In this document: piece by piece, positions 14,430 through 24,906 of the stretch
Numbering within the stretch: position 1 is the stretch's first letter
Layout of the letters: the number at the start of each line of letters is the position of its first letter
Assembly: GCF_040954645.1 (NCBI RefSeq)
Contig: NC_092813.1
Location: 20,209,735-20,273,734 of the forward strand
Source of the DNA: Diabrotica undecimpunctata
Taxonomy: Eukaryota; Arthropoda; Insecta; Coleoptera; Chrysomelidae
Length of the DNA stretch: 64,000 bases
Reading direction: 5' to 3'
Position numbers and translations under genes: made by a program
The notes under the pieces: model-generated
Database searches by the model: none
What the model was told of the DNA's origin: nothing
The model's input: only the letters and a program-made list of their open reading frames with translations

Positions 14430-15560
14430 AACTCTAATTATTGTAGCAGTAGTTCTTTCATTGTGAATATCGGTTTTTGAACTAGTTTTAACTTTTACTA
14501 ATACACCTTTTTGAAAACTTTTCGAAATCTGTTCAATAACTGCAAATAATTTTTTTTATTAATTTTAGTTACGATTCAATAATCAAAATGAGATTTTAGG
14601 ATTTGGAAATAACTTTCTTTTGCTATAATTTTTAGGAATATCTACAACAACTTAACACGGATTGTAAGTATAAGACAATAAACCCTAACATTTGTAAGCA
14701 ATGATATTTACAAATCTGATTCCGGTAATTAGCTGGTAGAAAAATTTGGTTTTTGGAATCATAAATCAAATTGATAAAAAATGATTCGCAGTTATTGAAC
14801 AAATTTCGGAAAGTATTAAAATGGTAATTAAAAGTTAAAAAGAGTTTAAAAAATGATACCCACAATGTAAGAGTTACTTAGAGTTGTTCGTATAATCTGC
14901 ATATTGCAAACTGCTTTTTGAGAATATCGTAGCAGAAGTCGATCATTTATACGACATTCTATCATGGTATCCTTAAAACACTTAGATGTTGCCTTGGTTT
15001 CTATACAGGAAATGATTAGTAGTTAGAGTAGGAGAAATCAAAGATTTCTTTTTCCTGAAAACTATAACAGAAACAAAGATATTTCCAAATGCTGAAATCT
15101 GATTTCGGTAATTGGCTGGTAGAAAGCTTTATTCTTTGGAATGGTAAATAAAATTGATTAAAAATTATTCGCTGTTATTGAACAGATTTTGAAATGTAAT
15201 AAAAATGTGTATTAAAATAGATTAAGAAATGATATTCACAATGTAAGATGTACTGCTATAATTAGAGTGAGTCCTATAATCTGCTTATTGCGAACAGCGT
15301 TCTGAGAATTCGATGACAAAAGTCGATCATATACACGAGATTCTGTCATGTCATCCTTAAAACACTGCTCAACATTGGTTTGGATTCTATACATGAAATA
15401 ATTTTCCTAGTTAAAGGAGGAAAATTCAAAGATTTATTTTTTATAAAAAACTGTAAAAAAAACAAAGATAATTCCAAATGCTGGAATCTGATTTAGATAC
15501 TTGGCTGGTAGAGAGACTTACTTGTTGTAGATAAGTAGCTGTAATTGCAGAATTTTACGA
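14430..15560. repeat. ~390-bp repeat family, right cluster
   Basis: An inverted partial unit (14430-14640) is followed by about two and a half direct units starting near 14700, 15090 and 15480. Landmarks shared between units: TCTGATT(T/C)CGGTAATT, GCTGGTAGA, TTATTGAACA, GTCGATCAT, CATCCTTAAAACAC, AAATGCTG. The left cluster at 6480-7070 has the same unit. No coding capacity. Confidence 0.75.
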
Positions 15561-17189
15561 AAAAAGAATTGAAATTAATACTAAGGAAAATCGGAAACTA
15601 TGTTGTAGGGTGTTTAAATCATATAGAAAAACAAAAACCAATGACATGATGACGATTGAAAATGCTTACCTACTGAAACATTAAGGAGTAGTAATTGATG
15701 ATGGAAAAAATATTTTTGAAATCTGTTGGGTCAGCATGAGAGACAAAAAGAAGTAAATATTTCTGAACATCAAGAGCACTTGGAAGTCAGTAGAGAAAGA
15801 AATGAAGAAGAAATAAAACAAAAAATATGCACTAAAGAAATAAAATGTTCATGCACGTGTAACACATAGGAGGAAATATTTCTATAAACATGGTAATAAA
15901 GCATGAACTTACCATGTCCAACAAAATAGGCGATGGGGAAGATGGGGACTAATTTGTAAAATGGGTGACCAAATAAACTAATAATAAGAAAGAAAGTAGA
16001 TTAAGGATTTAAAAACCACAACAAGTATTATTTTTTAAATTTGGTACTTGATGGCATATTATTAATAGATAAAAATAAGAAATAGAAAAAAATAGAATAC
16101 CTAAAAACATGAAAAAGACCTAACTAAGTATGAAACAAAAATAAATGAAACAAAAATAATTGTATCTAATATTAGCATAAGACAAACATAAAAATTCCTA
16201 CTATTTGAAATATAGTTACTACTATTTGAGAATACCGAAATAGTAGTTAGTAACTTGAAAGTTCTTTTGGATAGAAATGACACATTTGGCTGGATTTGTG
16301 AATTCGGTAGAAATAAATAACATTTTTATATAAACAGATCGATACAAAAGGCAGTTGCTTATTAAAACAATACGAAGAAATTTTTGTTTTTTTTTACTGC
16401 AAAAATTTAGTAAAGTAAGTAAAGCAGAAAACTACTCTGTGCAGAATAAAGATACCGAATAATTGCCCAATTTTGTTACCTTTTATTTCTGTTACCCTCG
16501 GTGCCAATCCCCTTTCATTTGACGCCTCTTATGTCAAAATCGAATCAATAGCAACGAAGACACGATCTAATGTTCCTTTGGAAATGCCTTCATATTTGTT
16601 TTTATGTCTTTGTATTTGTCATCTCCCTACTTCTAATCTGCCATCTAACGTCACAGTACGACGATCTCTTACGTCCCACCATAAACGAGACAAAACTAAC
16701 CAGAATAGACCTTAGAATCGTTGTCTCATAAGAAACAACATGGGACGCATCCACCAAATACGCTCTTGCTGTTTTAAAGAAACTATAATGTGTCCCCTTA
16801 ATAGTTATGTACAATTAAAATTACATGAAAATCCAAGCAGCATATCAACATGTAAATCACGAATATGAAAATTTATAAAATTAAACGATTTAAACTGAAC
16901 TGAACTGAGTTTCTACTTGAACGAGGTAATATCGTATCAGTGTTTTGCTCCAAGTTTTAGTGCTTTTTGTGAAACCTAACAACCACTTTTAAATACTATT
17001 AACACCAGACCGTATGTATTGACAAGCCTAATTGTATGTTTTTTTTTCTTTTTAGATCGATTAGTTAATTAGCAAATCGATAATCTCTTCAAAAACTTGG
17101 GCCAGATACCAGTGGCGTAGGCCTACATAATATGTATTTTTGAAAGAAAATACATGAAACCTAACTAAATTCAACATATAATTAAATTT
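15561..17189. other. AT-rich region without supported genes
   Basis: Several small ORFs exist (for example 16101-16283 minus and 16473-16715 plus) but none resembles a known family or continues beyond a chance open stretch. Confidence 0.4.
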
Positions 17190-18354
17190 TTTGTATACCT
17201 TTGGCTACAGGTGTACCGATAATAAATACAGTTCTCACATCAGATCCTCACAGTTCACAAATTTTCAAGATGTCAGAAGATTTTCAAAATATTTAGCATC
17301 ACTCTACTTCAACTTCCTCATATGCAACTGCAACCAAATCAACTCCCAGATCAACCTTTCCAAAAATGGGTTAAGCTAAAGTATTGCATGCCGATGGAAA
17401 TCTAAAATTGTTTAATTACGTCAAGGCAGTAGGTGACGCTATTGGTCCCAAACAAATCCTATTCACATCCAAAATATCTAATATCAGAATTTCTATATAT
17501 TTAACTAATTCAGAACTCGTCTACAAACTTCTAAAATCTCATCCAATTTTGACAGTACGAAACTCTGTGATGAATATTGAATATTGGCAGGCTAGTCTCC
17601 CCCACAAAAAAAAATTAATATCCCATATATCTCCATGTATACCACACGACCTTGCAGAAAATGCTATAAACGAACTTGGGCTCCAACTGGCCTCCACCGT
17701 CTCATTTTTAAGAGCAGGTATACCTGGCGATAAATAATCGCACATTATGAACTTTAGAAGGCAAGTGTATGTTTCTACCTCTGATGATAATTTCAATCTT
17801 CAAACTTCATTAGCTATCCCATTCAAAGGTAATGAAAACAGAATATTATTTTTGTCTACAGACAAAATGGAATGCTACATATGCAAGAAGACAGGGCACA
17901 TTGCTAATAAAATTGTCTCAATCCTCCCTCCAATTATATAACATCCTAGCCTCAGCCGTTAATATCAACCCAGGTAACAGATCCCTTACCACCACAGTCT
18001 TTTATACAATCCGCAACATTACCACATATGTCTGCTTCAGAACTAAACAATTCCATAATGACTACAACGCCCACACATAAACGTGGTCACTCTGAAATCG
18101 AGAGTACAAGTGAGCAGACTGATATTCCCGATAACATCTTAGTTGCAAATCCGTCCGAGGACAACATCATGCCTCCCCTAGTAGAGATATTAAGAAACCA
18201 AAAAAGAAACACAGAACAAGCTCACCATCAGAACGTTACCTTTCCCATTTAACAAAAGACGCTATCAAAGAAGCCTTTAAGCAAATCTCAGAATCACTTG
18301 TTATTCATCTAGAAAATCTAATAGCCTTTGTCGAAAACACTTTGGGCTGTAGTG
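17190..18354 (+). pseudogene. LINE C ORF1 (gag-like), interrupted by BEL element
   Basis: The conceptual product, spread over several frames, starts near 17270. It contains a folded block (KAVGDAIGPKQILFTSKISN) and ends in a zinc knuckle (CYICKKTGHIANK, about 17872-17910). A Ser/Thr/Pro-rich stretch follows to 18252. LINE B at 47270 encodes a diverged homologue of the same block. Stops and frameshifts show decay. The BEL/Pao element inserted at 18360, and LINE C resumes at about 24907. Confidence 0.7.
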
Positions 18355-18359
18355 ACCCC

Positions 18360-19065
18360 TGTTCAATTTTTTCACATGCGAAAAATCATGTCATTTTTTC
18401 GCTGTATTACTAGCTACCATTCTACCACAATTTTACAATTATTTCCCGTTCTCCAACCCTTCCTACTCACATTTTAACCCCACTCCATTAGAAATACAGA
18501 CAGTTGTAAGATAGCAAAGAAAGTCACACTCTCTTGCCTGTTGTCTCTCGATGATAACAGACACTCTCTCTTGACTGCTGACTGTTGCTAGAGACAGTCG
18601 TCCTCTCTTTCGTCTGCTGAGTCCTACTAGGCAGACGTATTATCTCTCTATCAATCGCTACCTATCGCTTGGTACAGACTTACCACGCTTTTTCTCTACT
18701 CTAATTATCTCTCTCGCTTATAGTTACGCGAAAAATACCGCAAGTACTATTTTAAATCGTGTACAGACGCGAATGTGCTATATCTCGTGTGATCTAAGTG
18801 TTAGTACCGCGAAACACGTCTTCAGAAACCGGTAACCGGACAGTTTCCCCGTATGAAGAACAACCGCGACTGAAAGCCTCTAAATACCGCGAGTGTGTGT
18901 ATGTGCAGCAGAAGAATTGGTAAGACTTTATATAAACTTAATTTGCTATAATCTGTATAACCTTTTACCACATATCCTAATTTATTTGAACCAGCCCTAT
19001 GTAATACAGTCCTCTTTAACTGAAATTATATTCATAATTTCACATATGTACACCCTTTTTGTACA
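18360..19065 (+). repeat. BEL/Pao 5' LTR
   Basis: TG...CA ends, 706 bp, rich in TCTCTC. It is followed after five bases by TGGTCTATTCGAGTCGG, a possible primer binding site whose tRNA I cannot name. Confidence 0.92.
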
Positions 19066-19972
19066 AATTGTGGTCTATTCGAGTCGGATATAAATCATAA
19101 TATCATAATCTCTCTCTCACTCTCTATCTCTCTATCTCACATCTTGATTCTACATAGTTTGGTACACTTTTGAGTCACATGTAAATCCTCATTCTCTCTG
19201 TTTTATCTCATGCTCGATTGAACTATTTTGATCTAATTCGGTTCAGATAAATCTTATCTCTGCTGTAAATCTCATTAGATTTGGTCCTTCGAAATGATGT
19301 ATTTCTATATATGTGTATATGTTCTTTGATATATATGTATATACGTATGTATTGATAAATCGATATATTGATAGATCGTTGTTTAATAATTCTTATCTGT
19401 GTAAATTCCAATTTTATGATTCTATTGTTAAAGGACGTTAGGAAGTCAGGTAGAATGACCCATTGATAGATACCTGTGACGTAGTAAAAATCCCAGCCTT
19501 TGTCAACCAAAGATACTCATTATAATCCCAACTAATTGTATTGTTCTCTGACATGTTTTGCCAGAGGTACACGTCTAGGTAAATAATTTGGGATTTTGTC
19601 CTATTGTTTTGAATAATAAATTTTTACGAGAATTCTCCGCTGTTATTGTCATTAATCCCTAGCAAATAACAAACTAAATTTTTACAATAATCTTTGCTCT
19701 TAGAAAGTATTTGCGTATTAATTGCTTTATTAAATCAATGAAAATGATCTCTATTAGTGTCAATTTAAATTAAATTCACGATACCAAATATAATTTTCAC
19801 ACACAAAAAAACAAGAAGTTGATAATCTGATTACACTCTTATATATACATATTTTTCTCTCTGCTCTTTGTACTCTTTCCAAGAGTCGCTAGGTTTTATT
19901 CTCTTTCACATTCATCTCTGACTTGTACACTCTTATTACACTCTATATAACTATAATATACTCCAATTCAAA

Positions 19973-22900
19973 ATGGCAGAAATTGCAGAATATTTTTATG
20001 CAATGCACGTTTCACAAAGAAATATCGCCAGAATTGCGAACGTTGTTAGTTCAAATGAACAAGGCCTCTCTAATTGTAGAATTAGGGAATATATTACTCA
20101 GCTTAGGGCAGCTTATAAATCGTATTTGGATGCTTTGGAAAACCTGGCTGACGACGAAACTATTCTCGAAAGTGAGGAAGTAGATATTACTTATGAAAAA
20201 TATATGGATGCTTTATGTTTCTTAGAAGAAAAACTGAAAGCTAAACAGGCTTTTAAATTTGATACAAAATTTAAGGCGAATACTTCCAGTAAACACATTG
20301 TTAAAAGTACTGATTTGAATATAAATGGCCAAAAAGAAGTTAAAAATACATTTTACTCTGACTCCCTCCCCAATCAGTTCAAACAGATAAAAGAAATAAC
20401 TATAAGTACTTCGTTTAGTTCTGCAATTGTTCAAGCTCAGACGCAAGAGCTTCAAAAGCCGACTTATAAAAACACTTCTAATAACATTAGTACTCAAGAT
20501 GTAATAGGCCAGCCTCTCTTAAAAAATGTGTTACCAGCACAAACAGTCACTTTTCAAACTACTCCAGAACAAAATATGATTACTGAAACTGTAATATCTG
20601 CATCTCCCGTGCTTCTTAACGTTTCTCCCCCACAAATATTACAAGAATCCAATACCTTGGTTTCAGGTGAAGTTTTACATACACAAAATGTTTTAGTCTC
20701 TGCTCCTATTTTAAAAACTGTCAATTTGTCTCCATTGGTTATTGAAAACTTAACTCAAGTACCGCCTTCTTGCGGTGTGCAAGCGGAATTGGCAAATATA
20801 TCTCCCCAAACTCGTATACAAATTCAAGATATCTCTCAACCTGAAACTTTAAATGCTCTAAATATACGACAGGTTAATAAACTCTCTATTCAAGCTCGGA
20901 ATATATTCACTCCCACTTTCTTACATTTCAATAAAATTCCTACACAAAAATCTATTGATTTATTATTAATTGCAACACCTTGTGAAGGTGCTGTACATGT
21001 CAATTTTTTGAAAATTATCCCTTCTCGGAATAAATCCATTGTTCCTCCACTAACACACGAAAATCAAATACTCCTCTCACAGCCTCGTATTGACACGGAT
21101 GTCATCAAATTTCTCTCAATACAAACTGTTCTTACTCATACCACCTCACAATCTAATTCATTAGATACAGTAGAACCTGCCTTTTCTTCTGTTACCGTGG
21201 CCCTACCATTCGTAGAGGGCCAAGTAACAACAGCTTCTGCAGTGCCCAACAATATTCTGTCACTGGAGGCCCAGTCTGCATTGCTGCCTCCTGATATGAT
21301 GAACGTTAATGTAACGTGCCCTACTCCGTTGTTTACTGTCCCTCAGGTTCAAACTTTTGCTAACCAAACCACACACTCAGTAGCCTCTCATACTATAAAA
21401 AATTATGCAAATATCGACAATATCGTGACCAGCGCCAATAACTTGGAAAGGTTACACATACTTTATCCTCAACTACGCTCGCTTCTGAACATTCACGGTT
21501 TCCAACTCTATAAAATATATTTAAATTCTCGTGCCTTTTCAAATGAGTGTAATACGATCTTCACTTCAGAAGTCAATCTTGACTTAGTTAGTAGCTTCTC
21601 TAAGGTCCTAGGTATTAACTGGTCACCTGATCTAGATGATTTCTCTTTTAAGCCGCCAGTTTATGAAGGGGCCCCTCCCCTAACAAAAAGAAAAGTATTG
21701 TCATATGTGTCACGAATGTATGACCCCTTAGGATTACTCTCACCCATTATAGTACACTGTAAACGGTTCTTACAACGTCTCTGGTCATTACCCTTAGACT
21801 GGGACAGTGAGATACTGGATGACCTATTGATCTTAGATTGGAAATCATTATTGGATACATTCCAATCAATATCTAAAATTACATTTCCCAGATGCCTGAC
21901 ACTTCCACTGCCTAAATCGGATATGCAATTACATTGTTTCACCAATGCCTCTCAGGACATTTATGCTGCTTGTGTCTATCTTAGAGTCGTGTATAGTGAC
22001 AACACAGTCACGTCTCGCCTCATAGCATCGAAAACTAGAATAGCTCCACTAAAAAATAAACTAACTATTCCTCGGTTAGAATTGTCTGGTATCTTATTAG
22101 GTGTCACTCTTACTAGAAAGGTACTTGAGGTTCTTTCAAAAAACGTCACAATATCTGAAGTTTACATATTTTCAGACAGCCTCATCGCTTTAACATGGAT
22201 TTTAACAACTAAATTTACATGGAATCCATTTGTACTTCATCGTGTCAGTCAAATCAAAGAATTAAGTAAATCCTTTTTATTTCATCATGTAAGTTCCTCT
22301 TTAAACGTAGCAGATTTGCCCTCTAAAGCCTCAGATATCATTCAGTCAAATTTAAAAAAATTTTGGACCGAAGGTCCCCCCTTTTTAGTTTCCAGTGTAA
22401 TAGACTACTCTCAATTCAGGATAAAAGAATGGACGGGAGATTTACTGGAACTCAGACACACTCAGGTTACTTTAAGCACAACCTCTGACATATCTCAAGT
22501 GAATAATACGCTTGAAACCCTTTTTAATAAATGTTCGTCATTTTCAAAAATTCAGAGAACTCTGGCATATGTTTTTCGTTTTCTCTCAAATCTAAGAAAA
22601 AGACATACTAATTCACCTTTAGAATTAGGACCACTGCAAGTTTGTGAAATAAGCTCCTCCACCACTGTGATTGTTAAGTACATACAATCACAGGCCTTTT
22701 CTAAAGAATTTCATGAGTTAAAACATCGGAAAATAATCTCTGATAAAACTATCAGGGCACTAAACCCCTTCCTCTCTGAGAAAACTGGACTTCTTCATGT
22801 AGGTGGTAGATTAGAATTTGCCCCTATCTCTTTCGAACACAAACATCCCTTGCTACTACCATCTAATCATTCAGTTGTCAAATTAATGATAAAACAAATG

Positions 22901-24010
22901 CATGTTAAATTGGGACATGCAGGTGCCTTGACCACGTTGTCAAATTTTCGTTCGAAATATTGGCCTATCTCTGGACTAAGACAAACAAAGAAGATAATAC
23001 ACGACTGTGTGAAATGTTTCCGTTTCATGACACCCAAGTCAACACAACTAATGGCAGATCTCCATCCCGATCGTGTTCTCTCGACAAGACCTTTCCAAAA
23101 GGTCTCAGTAGATTACGGAGGTTTTTTCATGATCCGATCCTCTCATCTTAGAAAGGCTCCATTATATAAAGCATACATAGCCTTCTTCATATGTATGACC
23201 ACCAAATGTGTTCATATCGAACTTGTCACCGGCTTAACAGCTGATGCTTTTATTCTCACCCTTAAAAGATTTATTGCAAGGCGGAGTGCTCCCGAGATTA
23301 TATGGTCAGACAATGCTACTAATTTCTATGGTGCCCGCAATCAGCTTCTTGAGTTAAACGAACTCTTTAAAAGTAAGAACTTCTCGCAGAGGATTACTAA
23401 TTTCTGCTCTGAAAACTCTATTCGTTTTAAATTTGGAGTGCCTCGTAACCCTTCTCAATTTGGGTTGCATGAGGTAGGGATTAAAGGTGCCAAATACCAT
23501 CTTTATCGTCTTGTAGAAAATCTTCGTTTTACCTTTGAAGTTTTTTATACAATAATTTGTCAAATCGAAGCCATTTTAAACTCAAGACCTATCACTCAGC
23601 TCTCAAACGATCCAAATGATCTCTCAGTCTTAACGCCCGAAAACTTCCTTGTAGGAAAAAGTCTCACAAGTCCACCAGAACCAGATCTCTCAGAAATACC
23701 ACAGAACCGTCTTTCCCTCTTTCAGCATATCTCGAAAATTCATCAAACCTTTTGGAAAAGGTGGTCGGTGGAATATTTGCATATGACCCAAAGTAGGAGT
23801 AAGTGGAACATCGCTACTGATCCTTTAAAGATAGGTGATGTTGTACTAATTAAAGATGAAGAGACTCCCCCACTCCTCTGGCCTCTGGCAAAGATTATCG
23901 AAGTGCTCCCAGGCAAAGACTCTCTTGTTCGAACTGTTAGGGTATCCACACCTAATGGCGAATATCTTAGGTCAATAAAGAAAGTAGCTAGGTTACCCTT
24001 TAACCAATAG
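19973..24010 (+). CDS. Gag-pol fusion of BEL/Pao element lacking protease and most of RT
   Basis: One open frame of 1345 codons. Residues 1-85 form a helical gag-like N terminus and about 90-500 are Ser/Thr/Gln-rich. From about 515 the last part of RT is recognisable (FSKVLGINWSPDLDDFSF), followed by the BEL-type connection (RMYDPLGLLSPI). RNase H follows at 640-780 with Glu in IPRLELSG, Asp in FSDSLIAL and Asp in NVADLPSKAS. The first RNase H Asp position reads Asn (FTNAS, about 655). Integrase has an HHCC zinc region (900-960) and Asp near 1045, Asp near 1110 and Glu near 1165. The YxDD box of RT is missing. A fusion without stops over 4 kb suggests the deletion is recent or the ORF is tolerated. 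It cannot reverse-transcribe alone and would need a helper. Confidence 0.88.
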   Translation: MAEIAEYFYAMHVSQRNIARIANVVSSNEQGLSNCRIREYITQLRAAYKSYLDALENLADDETILESEEVDITYEKYMDALCFLEEKLKAKQAFKFDTKFKANTSSKHIVKSTDLNINGQKEVKNTFYSDSLPNQFKQIKEITISTSFSSAIVQAQTQELQKPTYKNTSNNISTQDVIGQPLLKNVLPAQTVTFQTTPEQNMITETVISASPVLLNVSPPQILQESNTLVSGEVLHTQNVLVSAPILKTVNLSPLVIENLTQVPPSCGVQAELANISPQTRIQIQDISQPETLNALNIRQVNKLSIQARNIFTPTFLHFNKIPTQKSIDLLLIATPCEGAVHVNFLKIIPSRNKSIVPPLTHENQILLSQPRIDTDVIKFLSIQTVLTHTTSQSNSLDTVEPAFSSVTVALPFVEGQVTTASAVPNNILSLEAQSALLPPDMMNVNVTCPTPLFTVPQVQTFANQTTHSVASHTIKNYANIDNIVTSANNLERLHILYPQLRSLLNIHGFQLYKIYLNSRAFSNECNTIFTSEVNLDLVSSFSKVLGINWSPDLDDFSFKPPVYEGAPPLTKRKVLSYVSRMYDPLGLLSPIIVHCKRFLQRLWSLPLDWDSEILDDLLILDWKSLLDTFQSISKITFPRCLTLPLPKSDMQLHCFTNASQDIYAACVYLRVVYSDNTVTSRLIASKTRIAPLKNKLTIPRLELSGILLGVTLTRKVLEVLSKNVTISEVYIFSDSLIALTWILTTKFTWNPFVLHRVSQIKELSKSFLFHHVSSSLNVADLPSKASDIIQSNLKKFWTEGPPFLVSSVIDYSQFRIKEWTGDLLELRHTQVTLSTTSDISQVNNTLETLFNKCSSFSKIQRTLAYVFRFLSNLRKRHTNSPLELGPLQVCEISSSTTVIVKYIQSQAFSKEFHELKHRKIISDKTIRALNPFLSEKTGLLHVGGRLEFAPISFEHKHPLLLPSNHSVVKLMIKQMHVKLGHAGALTTLSNFRSKYWPISGLRQTKKIIHDCVKCFRFMTPKSTQLMADLHPDRVLSTRPFQKVSVDYGGFFMIRSSHLRKAPLYKAYIAFFICMTTKCVHIELVTGLTADAFILTLKRFIARRSAPEIIWSDNATNFYGARNQLLELNELFKSKNFSQRITNFCSENSIRFKFGVPRNPSQFGLHEVGIKGAKYHLYRLVENLRFTFEVFYTIICQIEAILNSRPITQLSNDPNDLSVLTPENFLVGKSLTSPPEPDLSEIPQNRLSLFQHISKIHQTFWKRWSVEYLHMTQSRSKWNIATDPLKIGDVVLIKDEETPPLLWPLAKIIEVLPGKDSLVRTVRVSTPNGEYLRSIKKVARLPFNQ

Positions 24011-24195
24011 TGGTACTTTCTGCCAAACATGTATATAGTTTCTATAGACTTTAGTTTCTCTAGATTTTAAATAGTTTTTAGTTATCTTAGTTCATTACAA
24101 CAGTACCCCTAATGTATACTAGTTTACCCTCGTTCTCGAAGTAACTATTTGATACCCTATCCCAGTGGCGTAACTCTTCTCGCCCGCCCCCAGTA

Positions 24196-24901
24196 TGTTC
24201 AATTTTTTCACATGCGAAAAATCATGTCATTTTTTCGCTGTATTACTAGCTACCATTCTACCACAATTTTACAATTATTTCCCGTTCTCCAACCCTTCCT
24301 ACTCACATTTTAACCCCACTCCATTAGAAATACAGACAGTTGTAAGATAGCAAAGAAAGTCACACTCTCTTGCCTGTTGTCTCTCGATGATAACAGACAC
24401 TCTCTCTTGACTGCTGACTGTTGCTAGAGACAGTCGTCCTCTCTTTCGTCTGCTGAGTCCTACTAGGCAGACGTATTATCTCTCTATCAATCGCTACCTA
24501 TCGCTTGGTACAGACTTACCACGCTTTTTCTCTACTCTAATTATCTCTCTCGCTTATAGTTACGCGAAAAATACCGCAAGTACTATTTTAAATCGTGTAC
24601 AGACGCAAATGTGCTATATCTCGTGTGATCTAAGTGTTAGTACCGCGAAACACGTCTTCAGAAACCGGTAACCGGACAGTTTCCCCGTATGAAGAACAAC
24701 CGCGACTGAAAGCCTCTAAATACCGCGAGTGTGTGTATGTGCAGCAGAAGAATTGGTAAGACTTTATATAAACTTAATTTGCTATAATCTGTATAACCTT
24801 TTACCACATATCCTAATTTATTTGAACCAGCCCTATGTAATACAGTCCTCTTTAACTGAAATTATATTCATAATTTCACATATGTACACCCTTTTTGTAC
24901 A
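24196..24901 (+). repeat. BEL/Pao 3' LTR
   Basis: 706 bp, matching the 5' LTR apart from one base. It is followed by the duplicated target ACCCC and then by the rest of LINE C. Confidence 0.93.
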
Positions 24902-24906
24902 ACCCC

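Larger units (their letters stand above)
18360..24901 (+). mobile_element. BEL/Pao LTR retrotransposon, deletion derivative
   Basis: Two 706-bp LTRs (18360-19065 and 24196-24901) begin TGTTCAATT and end TTTGTACA. I see one difference between them (a G/A change at about 18769 versus 24605), so the insertion is young. A 5-bp duplication ACCCC flanks the element (18355-18359, 24902-24906), as usual for BEL/Pao. The internal region encodes one long ORF that joins a gag-like start directly to the end of RT, RNase H and integrase. Protease and most of RT are absent. No purine-rich tract is visible in front of the 3' LTR. Confidence 0.93.

Noticed and set aside
16473..16814. Overlapping ORFs on both strands near 16.5 kb
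   Set aside because: Short, overlapping and without motifs; best explained by chance.
19066..19090. A named tRNA for the BEL primer binding site
   Set aside because: TGGTCTATTCGAGTCGG starts with TGG but I cannot match it to a tRNA end with confidence, so I only mention it in the LTR entry.
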